Positions 43,846-53,152 of a stretch of DNA of 64,000 nucleotides are shown here, piece after piece. Numbering within the stretch: position 1 is the first letter of the stretch; each line of letters opens with the position of its first letter. This DNA comes from Pollutibacter sp044353505 (GTDB lineage Bacteria > Bacteroidota > Bacteroidia > Chitinophagales > Chitinophagaceae): the NCBI GenBank assembly GCA_044353505.1, contig JBILBU010000003.1, positions 1-64,000 on the forward strand, given 5' to 3'. Under the pieces are notes generated by a model. The model ran no database searches, was not told the origin of the DNA, and was given only the letters and a program-made list of their open reading frames with translations. Made by a program: the position numbers and the translations under genes.

Positions 43846-44835
43846 ATGGAAAAATCGAATTTCGTCGACCAGATTAGGGTATTTTGTAAAAGTGGACATG
43901 GTGGGGCAGGAAGCAAGCACTACATGCGAACCAAATTCAATGCCATGGCTGGACCAGACGGTGGAGATGGAGGAAGGGGTGCACACATCATCCTGCGGGG
44001 AAACAAGAACCTTTGGACCTTACTGCATTTGCGTTATTACAAGAATGTGATTGCTGAAAATGGTCAGCATGGCAATAAAAACAACATGACTGGCCGTGAC
44101 GGAAAAGATATCATCATTGAAGTTCCTCTTGGCACCGTTGCCAAAGATGATGAAACGGGTGAGCTCAACGGAGAGATCATGGAAGATGGTCAAGAGCTTA
44201 TTTGGGTTAAGGGTGGACGAGGAGGATTAGGCAATAAAAATTTTGCAACGGCAACCAACCAGGCTCCAGAATATGCACAACCTGGAGAAGACGGGTCTGA
44301 AGGCTGGAAAGTCCTAGAATTAAAAGTACTTGCAGACGTGGGCCTTGTTGGATTTCCAAATGCAGGGAAATCAACCCTGCTATCTTCAATCACTGCGGCT
44401 AAACCTAAAATAGCAGACTATGCATTTACCACACTTGTACCCCAATTGGGCATGGTGGAATATAGAAATAACAGGTCTTTTTGCATAGCAGATCTGCCAG
44501 GAATTATTGAAGGTGCGGCAGAAGGAAAAGGCTTGGGACATCGTTTTTTGAGACATATCGAAAGAAATCCTGTGCTCTTATTTTTGATTCCGGCAGATAG
44601 CAATGACCACAAACAGGAACTGGCCATACTGTTTAATGAGCTTGAACGATACAATTCGGAATTGCTGGATAAAAAGTTTGTCATTGCTATCAGCAAGAGT
44701 GATATGCTAGACGACGAACTGAAAACTGCAATAAGCAAAGAACTTCCCAAAAAGATACCCCATGTATTCATTTCCTCAGTTTTAGGTACAGGGCTTCAAG
44801 ACTTGAAGGATCTACTTTGGAAGGAACTACAATAA
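43846..44835 (+). CDS. obgE: GTPase Obg/CgtA
   Basis: 329 residues. Glycine-rich Obg fold at the N terminus (FCKSGHGGAGSKHYMRTKF, GGDGGRGAHIIL, GGRGGLGNKNFATATNQAPEYAQPGE), then the GTPase domain with P-loop GFPNAGKSTLL, G3 DLPGIIEGAAEGKGLGHRFLRHI and ISKSD in place of NKxD. It acts in late 50S ribosome assembly and stress/replication control. Start: the open frame runs up to 43756 through the repeat cluster, but the ATG at 43846 begins the canonical Obg N terminus. The C-terminal extension of E. coli ObgE is absent. The NKxD-to-SKSD change is common in Obg. Confidence 0.95.
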   Translation: MEKSNFVDQIRVFCKSGHGGAGSKHYMRTKFNAMAGPDGGDGGRGAHIILRGNKNLWTLLHLRYYKNVIAENGQHGNKNNMTGRDGKDIIIEVPLGTVAKDDETGELNGEIMEDGQELIWVKGGRGGLGNKNFATATNQAPEYAQPGEDGSEGWKVLELKVLADVGLVGFPNAGKSTLLSSITAAKPKIADYAFTTLVPQLGMVEYRNNRSFCIADLPGIIEGAAEGKGLGHRFLRHIERNPVLLFLIPADSNDHKQELAILFNELERYNSELLDKKFVIAISKSDMLDDELKTAISKELPKKIPHVFISSVLGTGLQDLKDLLWKELQ

Positions 44836-44909
44836 ACTACAGGCCATAGCTTTTCCTTTATGGTTTAAGTTGTAACTTCTATATCCGAATCTACAACACA
44901 ACACCTTAG

Positions 44910-47111
44910 ATGTTCTTCAAAAAATATCTTCAGAAACTGGCGATTTTCTTACAGCTTTTTTGGGCATTCTTCCCAGGAATCCTACTGCTGAGTATCGCCT
45001 ATTTATTTTTCAGCAACCTCATACAAGGAAAGGATATTCTCATCACAGGATTGAGATCCAGGCAAACAGGTTTTTTCTTTACCATAGCATTATTTTTCTG
45101 GGTATTGGTAACCTGGTATACGTCTAGACTAATTGCATACAATAATGACTGGTTATTTAGCATCACCAAAGAAGGACTATACCACACACCCCGTATTCTT
45201 GGATATGCTTGCTTCACCGTAATCATCATTTCGCTGTTTTTATTAGAGAGCCCACTCAAAAATATATACCTCATACATATTGGGATACTAGGATATGCAG
45301 CTATAGTATACATAACCCTACATCCAATATTTGAGCGGATCAAAAATGCAAGAGAAAGAACCACCCTCATTAACCTGAGATACTTACTCTGGTTTTTATT
45401 TTTTGTGACCACTGCAATAATGGTGACACTACATTCCATTACATCGTATATCATTGGGCTATCCGTCATTCAAGTAGGGTTTCTTTTTCTTGTCATTACA
45501 AGAAGAAAAATTAGTGAAACCAATATCCGTCATCACCAACTGCCCCCACTTTTTTTTATTGGTAGAATTCGAGCGCAGTATCGAGAAGTTATCCTGTGGC
45601 TATTTACGGATGGGGCTGCCAAAAAAGATACTTCACGAAAAGAAGGAATGATCCAAACTGAAAAAAATATTTTCTTTTGGTTTAGCATGTTTTCCATGAT
45701 TGCATTATTAATATATGTTACTGCAGTTACTTCACTATCCTTTGCCCGGTACATTTCTGCGCTGCCAATCATTTTATTATCATTTGGAATATTGCTGGGC
45801 GCAGGAAATATTATCTCACTATTTTCTATCAAGCAGAAAATAAATTTTCACTTCATCTTCATTGTAACACTAGTCGTTATCGGATACTTCGTTGAACCAC
45901 ATTTTGTTTCGCTTGAAAAGAACACGCTGAAAACATCTCCTTATATCAAACGGCCCAACCTCAATCAGCAATTCCTTAAGTGGGTGGATAAAAGAAAAAT
46001 ATTACTTAATGATTCTGTACAAAAGCAGTTCCCGATCTTTTTTGTTTTGGCTGATGGAGGCGCCTCTCGATCGGCCTATTGGACAGCATCTGTGTTGAGT
46101 GAGATTGATCATGAAAGTAACGGACGCTTTTCAAATCAACTTTTTTGCCTCTCAGGCTCATCTGGAGGAAGTCTTGGTAACATAGCCTTCATTGCAGGAA
46201 GAAAAGACCAACACAACAAAACATTCCTTCCCCAAATACAAGCATACTTATCAAATGACTTCCTCAGTTTTCCGCTTGTAAGGCTGATGGGACCAGACCT
46301 TCTTCTGCCGTTTTTGCCAGGAAAGATTGGAGGAGATCGGGCGAAGGCCCTGGAAGAATCATTTAAGGATGTCGGCTACGAAAATCCTTTCAGCGCTCTG
46401 ATGAAAAAAAACTTTTCTGAGCTGATCCCCACCAACAACAAATCATTTGATCCGATCATTGCTATCAACTGCACACGGATGCAAGATGGATCACCTGCAG
46501 TCGTGAGCAATATTCAAATAAACGAGGCGGTATTTGGCAAGCGGATTGATATCCTTAGTCTTCTTAACAAACATGAAGAGATATCAGTTGCATCTGCTAT
46601 TGTGCTTGGTGCCCGATTTCCGTATTTTAGTCCGGCAGGTAGGATCCAAGATCAATATTTTGTTGATGGGGGATATTTTGATAATTCAGGGGGTGGCGTT
46701 GTGCATGAAATGATGCTTGAGTTACAACAACTGATTAATGACAGCATTAAAACAAATGCATCCCACCCATTTAATAAAATTCGATTCCATGTGGTACATA
46801 TCACTAACCAGCCTGAAACCGAAAAAAAGATTACAAAAACACATCCCCTAGTTAATGATCTTGCTGCGCCAGTGAAAACAATTCTTGGATCCTATGCGAG
46901 TCAAACTGACATCAATAATCTTAGGCTATTAAAATATTTAGTCGGTATATATAGTGGTGATAGCACCTACCATTATGTGAATCTATATAAAAAGGGAGAG
47001 GATGATATCTATCCTATGAATTGGTCAATTTCTAACGGTTCACTAAAAAAAATGAACCTTCGCTTGATAGAACATGAAATGATAGATGCAGTTGTGAAAG
47101 AAACACGCTGA
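44910..47111 (+). CDS. Polytopic membrane protein with C-terminal patatin-like hydrolase domain
   Basis: 733 residues. Residues ~1-340 hold eight or nine hydrophobic helices; residues ~370-720 are patatin-like. Oxyanion motif ADGGASRSAYW, nucleophile S418 in CLSGSSGGSLG and partner D586 in FVDGGYFDNSGG form the expected Ser-Asp dyad. The hydrolase domain should face the cytoplasm if the helix count is even (inference). Patatins deacylate phospholipids or other acyl esters; fusion to a large membrane domain is unusual compared with the soluble or barrel-linked bacterial forms. No partner gene: obgE ends 74 bases upstream, and cysS converges 7 bases after the stop. Confidence 0.8.
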   Translation: MFFKKYLQKLAIFLQLFWAFFPGILLLSIAYLFFSNLIQGKDILITGLRSRQTGFFFTIALFFWVLVTWYTSRLIAYNNDWLFSITKEGLYHTPRILGYACFTVIIISLFLLESPLKNIYLIHIGILGYAAIVYITLHPIFERIKNARERTTLINLRYLLWFLFFVTTAIMVTLHSITSYIIGLSVIQVGFLFLVITRRKISETNIRHHQLPPLFFIGRIRAQYREVILWLFTDGAAKKDTSRKEGMIQTEKNIFFWFSMFSMIALLIYVTAVTSLSFARYISALPIILLSFGILLGAGNIISLFSIKQKINFHFIFIVTLVVIGYFVEPHFVSLEKNTLKTSPYIKRPNLNQQFLKWVDKRKILLNDSVQKQFPIFFVLADGGASRSAYWTASVLSEIDHESNGRFSNQLFCLSGSSGGSLGNIAFIAGRKDQHNKTFLPQIQAYLSNDFLSFPLVRLMGPDLLLPFLPGKIGGDRAKALEESFKDVGYENPFSALMKKNFSELIPTNNKSFDPIIAINCTRMQDGSPAVVSNIQINEAVFGKRIDILSLLNKHEEISVASAIVLGARFPYFSPAGRIQDQYFVDGGYFDNSGGGVVHEMMLELQQLINDSIKTNASHPFNKIRFHVVHITNQPETEKKITKTHPLVNDLAAPVKTILGSYASQTDINNLRLLKYLVGIYSGDSTYHYVNLYKKGEDDIYPMNWSISNGSLKKMNLRLIEHEMIDAVVKETR

Positions 47112-47118
47112 CAAGAAC

Positions 47119-48633
47119 TTAGATTATTTCCCAACTGACCCCACCATCCTTATCGTCTTTTAATTGTATTCCAGCATCAAGGAGTTGATTCCTAATCTTG
47201 TCTGAGGTAAGAAAATCTTTTTTTGCCCTGGCATCATTTCTGATCTCGGAAATCAGCCTCAGTACTGAAGATAGTTTTTCATCAGACTGGCCCCTTTCAT
47301 CCTTCAATCCAAAAATGTCAACCAAGTAACTGTTGAACTTGAATTTCATGAGGGCTAACGTGTCCTTAGAAAGAGCATCTATTGAAGTATGCCCGTCTTT
47401 AATAGAATTAATCGTCGGCACCATTTCAAAAAGACCGGCCAAGACCTTTGCGGTATTAAGGTCATCATTCATGTCATCATCCAATGCAATCAATAGCGTG
47501 TTGCAATGGTTGTCTAAGTCAGGATCCCCTGCAACATCATTTCTGCCTAAGTTAATGTCAAACTTATTCAACAAGACCAAAGCATCCCAAATCCTTCTTA
47601 GCCCTTTTTCTGAGGCTTGCAAGGCTTCATTGCCAAAGTCTAAAGTGCTTCTATAATGTGTCTGGAGAATAAAAAACCTCACGGTCATGGGAGAATAGGC
47701 CTGAGTAAGTAGCTCATGAGATCCGCTGAATAACTCACTTAGCTTGATCACGTTATTATAACTCTTGCCCATCTTCCTGCCATTGATGGTAATCATATTG
47801 TTGTGTAGCCAGAAGCGAGCAGGAATGCGGTGATTGCAAACAGTGCTTTGTGCAATTTCACACTCATGGTGAGGGAACTGCAAATCCATGCCACCACCAT
47901 GAATATCAAACTCCTCTCCCAGATATTTTGTACTCATGGCAGAACACTCAATATGCCATCCGGGAAAACCAAGTCCCCATGGACTCTGCCAACGCATGAT
48001 ATGTTCAGGAGCAGCATTTTTCCATAAAGCAAAGTCGGATTTATTTCTTTTTTCCTCTTGAGACTCAAGCGCGCGTGTACTCTCAAGCTGTTCCTCCAGT
48101 ACTCGTCCACTCAATATGCCATAAGGCATACCTTTTGCACTAAAATCCTGATGGTATTTATCTACATCAAAATATACCGAGCCATTGGCTACATAGGCAT
48201 AGCCATCTGCAATGATCTTTTCAATCATTACAATCTGTTCAACAATATGGCCAGTTGCAGTTGGTTCAATGCTCGGCTCAATATTATTAAACTCACGCAT
48301 CGCCCAATGAAAAAGATTGGTATACTTCTGAACAAGCTCCATGGGTTCCAACTTCTCTAAAACGGCCTTCTTTGAAATCTTATCCTCGCTCTCCCTTCCC
48401 TCTTCTTCAAAATGGCCAGCATCAGTGATGTTCCGAACGTAACGAATTTTATGACCTAGATGGTTTAGGTAGCGATAAACAATATCAAAAGTAATAAATG
48501 GCCTGGCGTGACCAAGATGACTTTCGCCACTGACAGTAGGTCCGCATACATACATACCCACACGACCGGGAATCAAAGAATTAAATTGTTCTTTTTGCCT
48601 GGTCAGTGAATTATAAAAATGTAAGGAGGGCAT
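47119..48633 (-). CDS. cysS: Cysteinyl-tRNA synthetase
   Basis: 504 residues. Class I synthetase: CGPTVSGESHLGHARPFITFD (HIGH-like HLGH), zinc-binding cysteines in YVCGPTV and IECSAMS with the HHECEIAQS segment, and a KMSKS-like loop read here as KMGKS (NGRKMGKSYNN). C-terminal anticodon-binding domain ends in KDDKDGGVSWEII. The ATG at 48633 gives the usual start; the frame runs on to 48657. A TATCTTTG box lies at 48655-48662. Confidence 0.95.
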   Translation of the reverse strand: MPSLHFYNSLTRQKEQFNSLIPGRVGMYVCGPTVSGESHLGHARPFITFDIVYRYLNHLGHKIRYVRNITDAGHFEEEGRESEDKISKKAVLEKLEPMELVQKYTNLFHWAMREFNNIEPSIEPTATGHIVEQIVMIEKIIADGYAYVANGSVYFDVDKYHQDFSAKGMPYGILSGRVLEEQLESTRALESQEEKRNKSDFALWKNAAPEHIMRWQSPWGLGFPGWHIECSAMSTKYLGEEFDIHGGGMDLQFPHHECEIAQSTVCNHRIPARFWLHNNMITINGRKMGKSYNNVIKLSELFSGSHELLTQAYSPMTVRFFILQTHYRSTLDFGNEALQASEKGLRRIWDALVLLNKFDINLGRNDVAGDPDLDNHCNTLLIALDDDMNDDLNTAKVLAGLFEMVPTINSIKDGHTSIDALSKDTLALMKFKFNSYLVDIFGLKDERGQSDEKLSSVLRLISEIRNDARAKKDFLTSDKIRNQLLDAGIQLKDDKDGGVSWEII

Positions 48634-48654
48634 AAGCAGAATTGAAGTTGAATA

Positions 48655-48662
48655 CAAAGATA
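48655..48662 (-). promoter_or_regulatory. Possible -7 box of cysS
   Basis: TATCTTTG on the minus strand is an exact TAnnTTTG match, 21 bases before the cysS ATG. No TTG at the expected distance was seen. It supports the start at 48633 over 48657. Confidence 0.42.
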
Positions 48663-48706
48663 TAGATTGAATAGCAGAACGGCAGTACTAAAGCCAATAT
48701 TATAGA

Positions 48707-49858
48707 TCAGTTCAATTTCAAATCGGCAATCAAGAATCGATGATCAGAAATCTGACTAGCTCCTTTAAGGAATTGAATAGTCTCATATTGTTGGGGATGA
48801 AAAATATAATCAATTCGCAATGTGGGCAAAAGCCTGAGGATAGATGAAGAGGAGCTCGTAAAGGTTGATCCCAAACCGGTTCCCTTTTCCAAAAAAGCAT
48901 CTTTGCGTTCGCCACGAATTACAGAATACGCATAGGACCCTGGTACATCATTGAAGTCACCAACAAGAATTGAGGGGTATGGAGCTTCGTCAATTTGTCT
49001 TTCTATAAAATCAGATTGAATACCATGCCAATAAAATGTATTTCGCATTTTCCTTAACAAATGCTTTGATTCAAGCATGCTGCTGTCAAGCTTTGCCTTA
49101 ACATCATCAATCCTTTTGTATTCTCTGCTTCCAAAACCGAATGACTGGAGATGCACTGAATATATACGCACGGTATCTCCAGCAACAACAACATCAGCAT
49201 ATGCAGTATTCTCAGCATTATCGCCAGATAGATTGGGGTATGGAATTACCCCCCCAGAAACAATAGGAAATTTTGAAAAAATAGCAATTCCACTATACTG
49301 CTTGGTTTTAAAAATATCGATTCCCGCAAACTGATGAAATCGATATCCCAGATCTTTCTCCAAAACACGCACCGGATCTAAAGAACCAGCATCGGGCATG
49401 GACAAAAACTCTTGAAAACAAATAATATCAGGATTGTACTTGCTCACTTGTTCAAAAATGGCAGCCTCATGCAACACCTGGTCTGGCTTAAAACTGCTTT
49501 CATCAAAAGGGATGAAATGCCTGATGTTCCAAGTCATTATCCTGAGAGACGCACTAGGTTTATCGTGAATAAAATCAGTTGAAGTCCGAAGCGGGAAATG
49601 CAAACCCGCCTTACCAAGCCCAGCCAGCAAAACAATCAAAGGGAAAAAAGAAAATTGGATCTTAACAACAATCCAGAAAAATAAGAAGAAGAGCATGACT
49701 ACAAAAAGGTAGGGGAAGAAAAGACCAAAAAAACCAGTAAACCACCAATCTTCAGGATGCATATACGGGGCAAAGCTGCAGGCAAGAAAAAATATTGCAA
49801 CAACAATGTTGAGCAACATCATTAATGAAATAGTAAATGACCTGAGAAAATTACCCAT
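48707..49858 (-). CDS. Membrane-anchored endonuclease/exonuclease/phosphatase family enzyme
   Basis: 383 residues. Three N-terminal membrane helices (about residues 8-90) are followed by an EEP fold from residue ~100: MTWNIRHF, DIICFQEFLSM, VHLQSFGF, VGDFNDVPGS, RIDYIFHP and the C-terminal SDHRFLIADL with the catalytic His. Metal-dependent phosphodiesterase or phosphatase; with a membrane anchor it may act on lipid or periplasmic phosphodiesters (inference). It follows the second rhomboid gene by 20 bases, so the three are probably co-transcribed. Confidence 0.87.
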   Translation of the reverse strand: MGNFLRSFTISLMMLLNIVVAIFFLACSFAPYMHPEDWWFTGFFGLFFPYLFVVMLFFLFFWIVVKIQFSFFPLIVLLAGLGKAGLHFPLRTSTDFIHDKPSASLRIMTWNIRHFIPFDESSFKPDQVLHEAAIFEQVSKYNPDIICFQEFLSMPDAGSLDPVRVLEKDLGYRFHQFAGIDIFKTKQYSGIAIFSKFPIVSGGVIPYPNLSGDNAENTAYADVVVAGDTVRIYSVHLQSFGFGSREYKRIDDVKAKLDSSMLESKHLLRKMRNTFYWHGIQSDFIERQIDEAPYPSILVGDFNDVPGSYAYSVIRGERKDAFLEKGTGLGSTFTSSSSSILRLLPTLRIDYIFHPQQYETIQFLKGASQISDHRFLIADLKLN

Positions 49859-49878
49859 GAAGTTTGTTAAAACTGAAA

Positions 49879-50790
49879 TTATAAATCCACATTGCCCGCC
49901 TGTTTGAGTATCTTTTTTTCCTCCTCAGTCAGGTTTTCATATCCACGCTGGTTAATCTTGTCAAGAATAGCGTCAACCCTTTCTTGGGTGATATTTGATT
50001 TTTTTGTGAACGCCGACCTCTTGCCCAGCTCATAAAATGAAGAAGTTTTGGAAGCCGCAGTGTTTTTCTTTGCAGGGGTTGACCAGGAACGGACAAAGCC
50101 AGCCAACACATTCATCCACTCGCCAATGTCATTCCCTTTTCGCAACATCCAAACAAAGAAAAAACCAGTAATTGCTCCAATAAGGTGGGGAATTAATAAA
50201 AAAATATTTGAAGATATAGAAGCAACGTCCAACAATAAATAGATGCATGAAATGACCCAAAGAGGAATTCCTCCGCCAATCATTGGGAAAAAACGATACT
50301 GCGGAGATACCATGGTTGCTGCAACAGCAAGTCCCAGTATCCCTGGTGCAATTGCATTGTAAAACATAAGATTCGCGTATTCTCCCTTGATAAGATTCGA
50401 AGCAAGGATAAAGCAAATGCCAGATGCGAATGCACTGTATAAATAGATAGGAAATAATCTTTGATTCCCAAGAAGGTCCTGAACCAGCTGTCCGAAAGTC
50501 CAAATCCAAATTAAGTTACCAATTACCACCAACAGCTTAACCTCTGAAAACTGCATCGTGATCAATGTCCATGGCCTCGAAATCAACTTGCTGGGGTCTC
50601 CAGAAAGGAGAAATAAGTGGTATATATTTTTATAAAATTCAGCATCTTGAATACTGGAAAAAGTATAGAGACTCTTAATAAACTGAAGCAATATAAAAAA
50701 CATCGCGTGGATGATGATGAGCATCACCAGCGGATTGCTTGCATTCCAAAGATTGGAACGAGTTCCGCCCCAGTTTTCCCTATATCCCAT
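49879..50790 (-). CDS. Rhomboid-like membrane protein lacking the catalytic serine, with DUF6576-like tail
   Basis: 303 residues. Six or so helices in rhomboid order. Where active rhomboids read GASG, this one has A146-I147-A148-P149 (FYNAIAPGILGL), so the nucleophile is Ala. The TM2 His of the HxxxN motif is replaced by Val (V88, with N92 kept), while the TM6 His is kept (H202 in IPHLIGAITG). It should be proteolytically inactive, in the manner of iRhoms/derlins. A C-terminal soluble segment (ERVDAILDKINQRGYENLTEEEKKILKQAG) matches the short domain common on Bacteroidota rhomboids. Immediately follows an intact rhomboid (18-base gap). Confidence 0.85.
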   Translation of the reverse strand: MGYRENWGGTRSNLWNASNPLVMLIIIHAMFFILLQFIKSLYTFSSIQDAEFYKNIYHLFLLSGDPSKLISRPWTLITMQFSEVKLLVVIGNLIWIWTFGQLVQDLLGNQRLFPIYLYSAFASGICFILASNLIKGEYANLMFYNAIAPGILGLAVAATMVSPQYRFFPMIGGGIPLWVISCIYLLLDVASISSNIFLLIPHLIGAITGFFFVWMLRKGNDIGEWMNVLAGFVRSWSTPAKKNTAASKTSSFYELGKRSAFTKKSNITQERVDAILDKINQRGYENLTEEEKKILKQAGNVDL

Positions 50791-50808
50791 AATACCAGTA
50801 TTTTGACA

Positions 50809-51504
50809 TCAAAAAAAGTTACTCCGGTTTTTTCTGTTCCAGAAAATCACAATAAGAATGCCAACGGCTGCTCCACCTAAATGAGCAAAATGAGCAATGC
50901 CAGTTGATTCGCTTGATACACCACCAAGCACATCGAGAACGGCTAGGCCAATCAAAGCCCATTTGGCTTTGATTGGGAATGGAATGGGAAGAATAAGCAT
51001 TTTGCTATTGGGAAATGTGTAGGCAAATGCAGCAAATATTCCCATTACCGCTCCGGAAGCACCCAACGTTGGTATGTTGGAAAGAATGTACAGCTCCTCA
51101 GCTCCAATCTGGCCTGCCGCAAACATTGCATTATAATTGGAAATATCATAGGTCAATGCAACCACCTGAGCAATGCCTGCGCCTAATCCACAAAGCAGAT
51201 AAAATATTAGAAACCTAGATGGGCCCCATAGATTTTCAAGGGTTGAACCAAACATCCAAAGGGCAAACATATTAAACAAAATATGAAAGAAAGACTGTGA
51301 AGAGTGCAGAAACATATAACTGATATACTGCCAAATATGATAATGCACAGAACTAAAATGGTGCAGTGCAAATAGATTCTCTACCGAGAGCAAATCTTGC
51401 CCTATGGTAATCTGTGCTAACCAAACCAGGGAATTGATGATGATTAGGTTCTTGATCACAACGGGAAGTACCTGAAACCTGCCGGGCCTTATTTCTGATT
51501 CCAT
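50809..51504 (-). CDS. Rhomboid family intramembrane serine protease
   Basis: 231 residues, six helices. H74 and N78 (HILFNMFALWMFG) for the oxyanion site, nucleophile S150 in TLGASGAVMG and H208 in FAHLGGAAVG: a complete catalytic set. It cleaves membrane proteins within the bilayer; no substrate is evident. The two partners downstream are a Ser-less rhomboid and an EEP phosphatase. rlmD ends 46 bases upstream on the same strand and may share the transcript. Confidence 0.93.
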   Translation of the reverse strand: MESEIRPGRFQVLPVVIKNLIIINSLVWLAQITIGQDLLSVENLFALHHFSSVHYHIWQYISYMFLHSSQSFFHILFNMFALWMFGSTLENLWGPSRFLIFYLLCGLGAGIAQVVALTYDISNYNAMFAAGQIGAEELYILSNIPTLGASGAVMGIFAAFAYTFPNSKMLILPIPFPIKAKWALIGLAVLDVLGGVSSESTGIAHFAHLGGAAVGILIVIFWNRKNRSNFF

Positions 51505-51550
51505 ATAATGGGTTGAATTGTAAATTTAACAAAGATCAGGCAATACTGTT

Positions 51551-52981
51551 CTAAAGCATTTTAAGCTTTAATTGAACAACATTTTCAATATGGTGGGTAT
51601 GTGGGAACATATCGACCGGACACATAGCCGTTACGTCATACTTTTCTGATAACAACTGCAAGTCTCGTGCTTGTGTAGCAGGATTACAACTCACATACAC
51701 AACAAGCGGAGACTGCATTTGCAGTACCTGTCTGACCAGCCGCTCATGCATCCCTACCCTAGGTGGGTCAATGATAATTACGTCGGGACTACCATGGGTT
51801 AGAAAGAAATCATCAGTGCATACATCCGAAACATCACCAGAGAAAAACACTGCATTATCAATCTTATTGAGGGCTGCATTTTCATTGGCATCTTGCACTG
51901 CTTCTTCAATGACTTCTACGCCAATGATTTTTTTTGCCTTATCGCATAAAAACAAACCAATACTTCCTGTTCCGCAATACAGATCATATACCGTTTCGGT
52001 TCCATTTAAATTCGCAAAATCTTTTGTGATCTGGTATAGTCTTTCCGCCTGCTTTGTATTGGTTTGAAAAAAAGACTTTGGGCCCACCTTAAAACTCAAC
52101 CCACCGAGCAGTTCAATGGCAAACGGATTGCCAGAAAAAAGAATAGGCGATTGGTCATAGATGCTATCATTGAACTTTTTATTGACCGTATAATACAGAG
52201 AGGTAATCGAAGGGAAATTAAGCTGCAAAAAATTCAACAGGTCATGATGAGCATCCTGATCATCTTCACCAAAGACAAGGTTTACCATCAAGTCGCCACT
52301 AGTGCACAGCCGAATCATAAGGTTCCTAAGCAGTCCAACATGATTTCTAATATCATAAAAAGTATACCCCTTGCCCAATGCATAAGTGCGCAATTGATTT
52401 CTAATGGCATTGCTTGGGTCTGACATCAGAAAACATTCATCAATATCAATCACCTTATCAAACGACCCTGGAACATGAAAACCAAGTGATGGAATGGAAG
52501 GCAGCCCCCTAGGGCCTTCCTCACTCATTGGGAGCTCAGCAATCTCCTGCTCAGTAAAATATTTTTTTGAGCTAAATGTATATTCAAGTTTGTTTCTATA
52601 ATACCTTGTTTCATCAGCCCCCACAATAGGCATCATTTCAGGTAAATCAATCTTCCCGATTCGCTTCATCTGATCAGCAACTTCTTCTTGCTTGTATTTC
52701 AGCTGTTTTTCGTAGGGCAACATCTGCCACTTGCAGCCTCCACAAACGCCAAAATGCGTGCAAAAAGCAGACACCCGCTCCTCTGAATATTTTCTAACCC
52801 GTATGGCCTTTCCCTCAGCCCAATCCTTTTTATTTTTTGATAGCCTTACATCCACATGATCTCCCGGTACCGCTCCCTCAATAAAGACTACTTTGCCTTC
52901 AAGCTTTGCAATGGATTTACCCCCAGCAGCATAGGCAGTAACTTCCAGGTTCTCGAGTATGATATTTCGCTTCTTTTTCAT
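51551..52981 (-). CDS. rlmD: 23S rRNA (uracil-C5)-methyltransferase RlmD/RumA type
   Basis: 476 residues. N-terminal TRAM domain, then Fe-S cysteines C74, C80, C83 (CTHFGVCGGC) with a fourth in DIDECFL, SAM-binding VYDLYCGTGSIGLFL, and catalytic DPPRVGMHE plus VSCNPATQARD (nucleophile Cys). Methylates a uracil at C5 in 23S rRNA (U1939 in E. coli numbering). The ATG at 52981 is used; a TTG extends to 52990. Divergent from the TlpA-like gene across the 53.0-kb repeat region. Confidence 0.9.
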   Translation of the reverse strand: MKKKRNIILENLEVTAYAAGGKSIAKLEGKVVFIEGAVPGDHVDVRLSKNKKDWAEGKAIRVRKYSEERVSAFCTHFGVCGGCKWQMLPYEKQLKYKQEEVADQMKRIGKIDLPEMMPIVGADETRYYRNKLEYTFSSKKYFTEQEIAELPMSEEGPRGLPSIPSLGFHVPGSFDKVIDIDECFLMSDPSNAIRNQLRTYALGKGYTFYDIRNHVGLLRNLMIRLCTSGDLMVNLVFGEDDQDAHHDLLNFLQLNFPSITSLYYTVNKKFNDSIYDQSPILFSGNPFAIELLGGLSFKVGPKSFFQTNTKQAERLYQITKDFANLNGTETVYDLYCGTGSIGLFLCDKAKKIIGVEVIEEAVQDANENAALNKIDNAVFFSGDVSDVCTDDFFLTHGSPDVIIIDPPRVGMHERLVRQVLQMQSPLVVYVSCNPATQARDLQLLSEKYDVTAMCPVDMFPHTHHIENVVQLKLKML

Positions 52982-53007
52982 AAAGAACAAAGATATCGTT
53001 AATTCGG

Positions 53008-53113
53008 GTTGAAGAGGTTGAAGAGGTTGAAGGGGTTGAGGAGATTGAAGGTTCCACTACTTCAACCGCTTAAACCTCTTCAAACTTTTATTCCTCAACC
53101 CTTTTAACTCCTC
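53008..53113. repeat. Tandem 9-bp repeats forming a degenerate inverted repeat, rlmD-TlpA gap
   Basis: Five 9-base units from 53008 to 53052 (gttgaagag twice exactly, then gttgaaggg, gttgaggag, attgaaggt). From 53060 to 53113 the other strand repeats the theme as pyrimidine-rich nonamers (cttcaaccg, cttaaacct, cttcaaact and so on), so the two halves can pair imperfectly. Located between divergent start codons, like the 43.7-kb cluster. Confidence 0.88.
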
Positions 53114-53152
53114 ATTTCACAGTTATTGAATAATTTTACCAAAATATCTCAG

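Noticed and set aside
52988..52995. TATCTTTG box as rlmD promoter
   Set aside because: It ends 6 bases before the ATG, which would make the message leaderless; likely chance or a different start.
53008..53113. CRISPR-like array
   Set aside because: Units are only 9 bases with no unique spacers and there are no cas genes.
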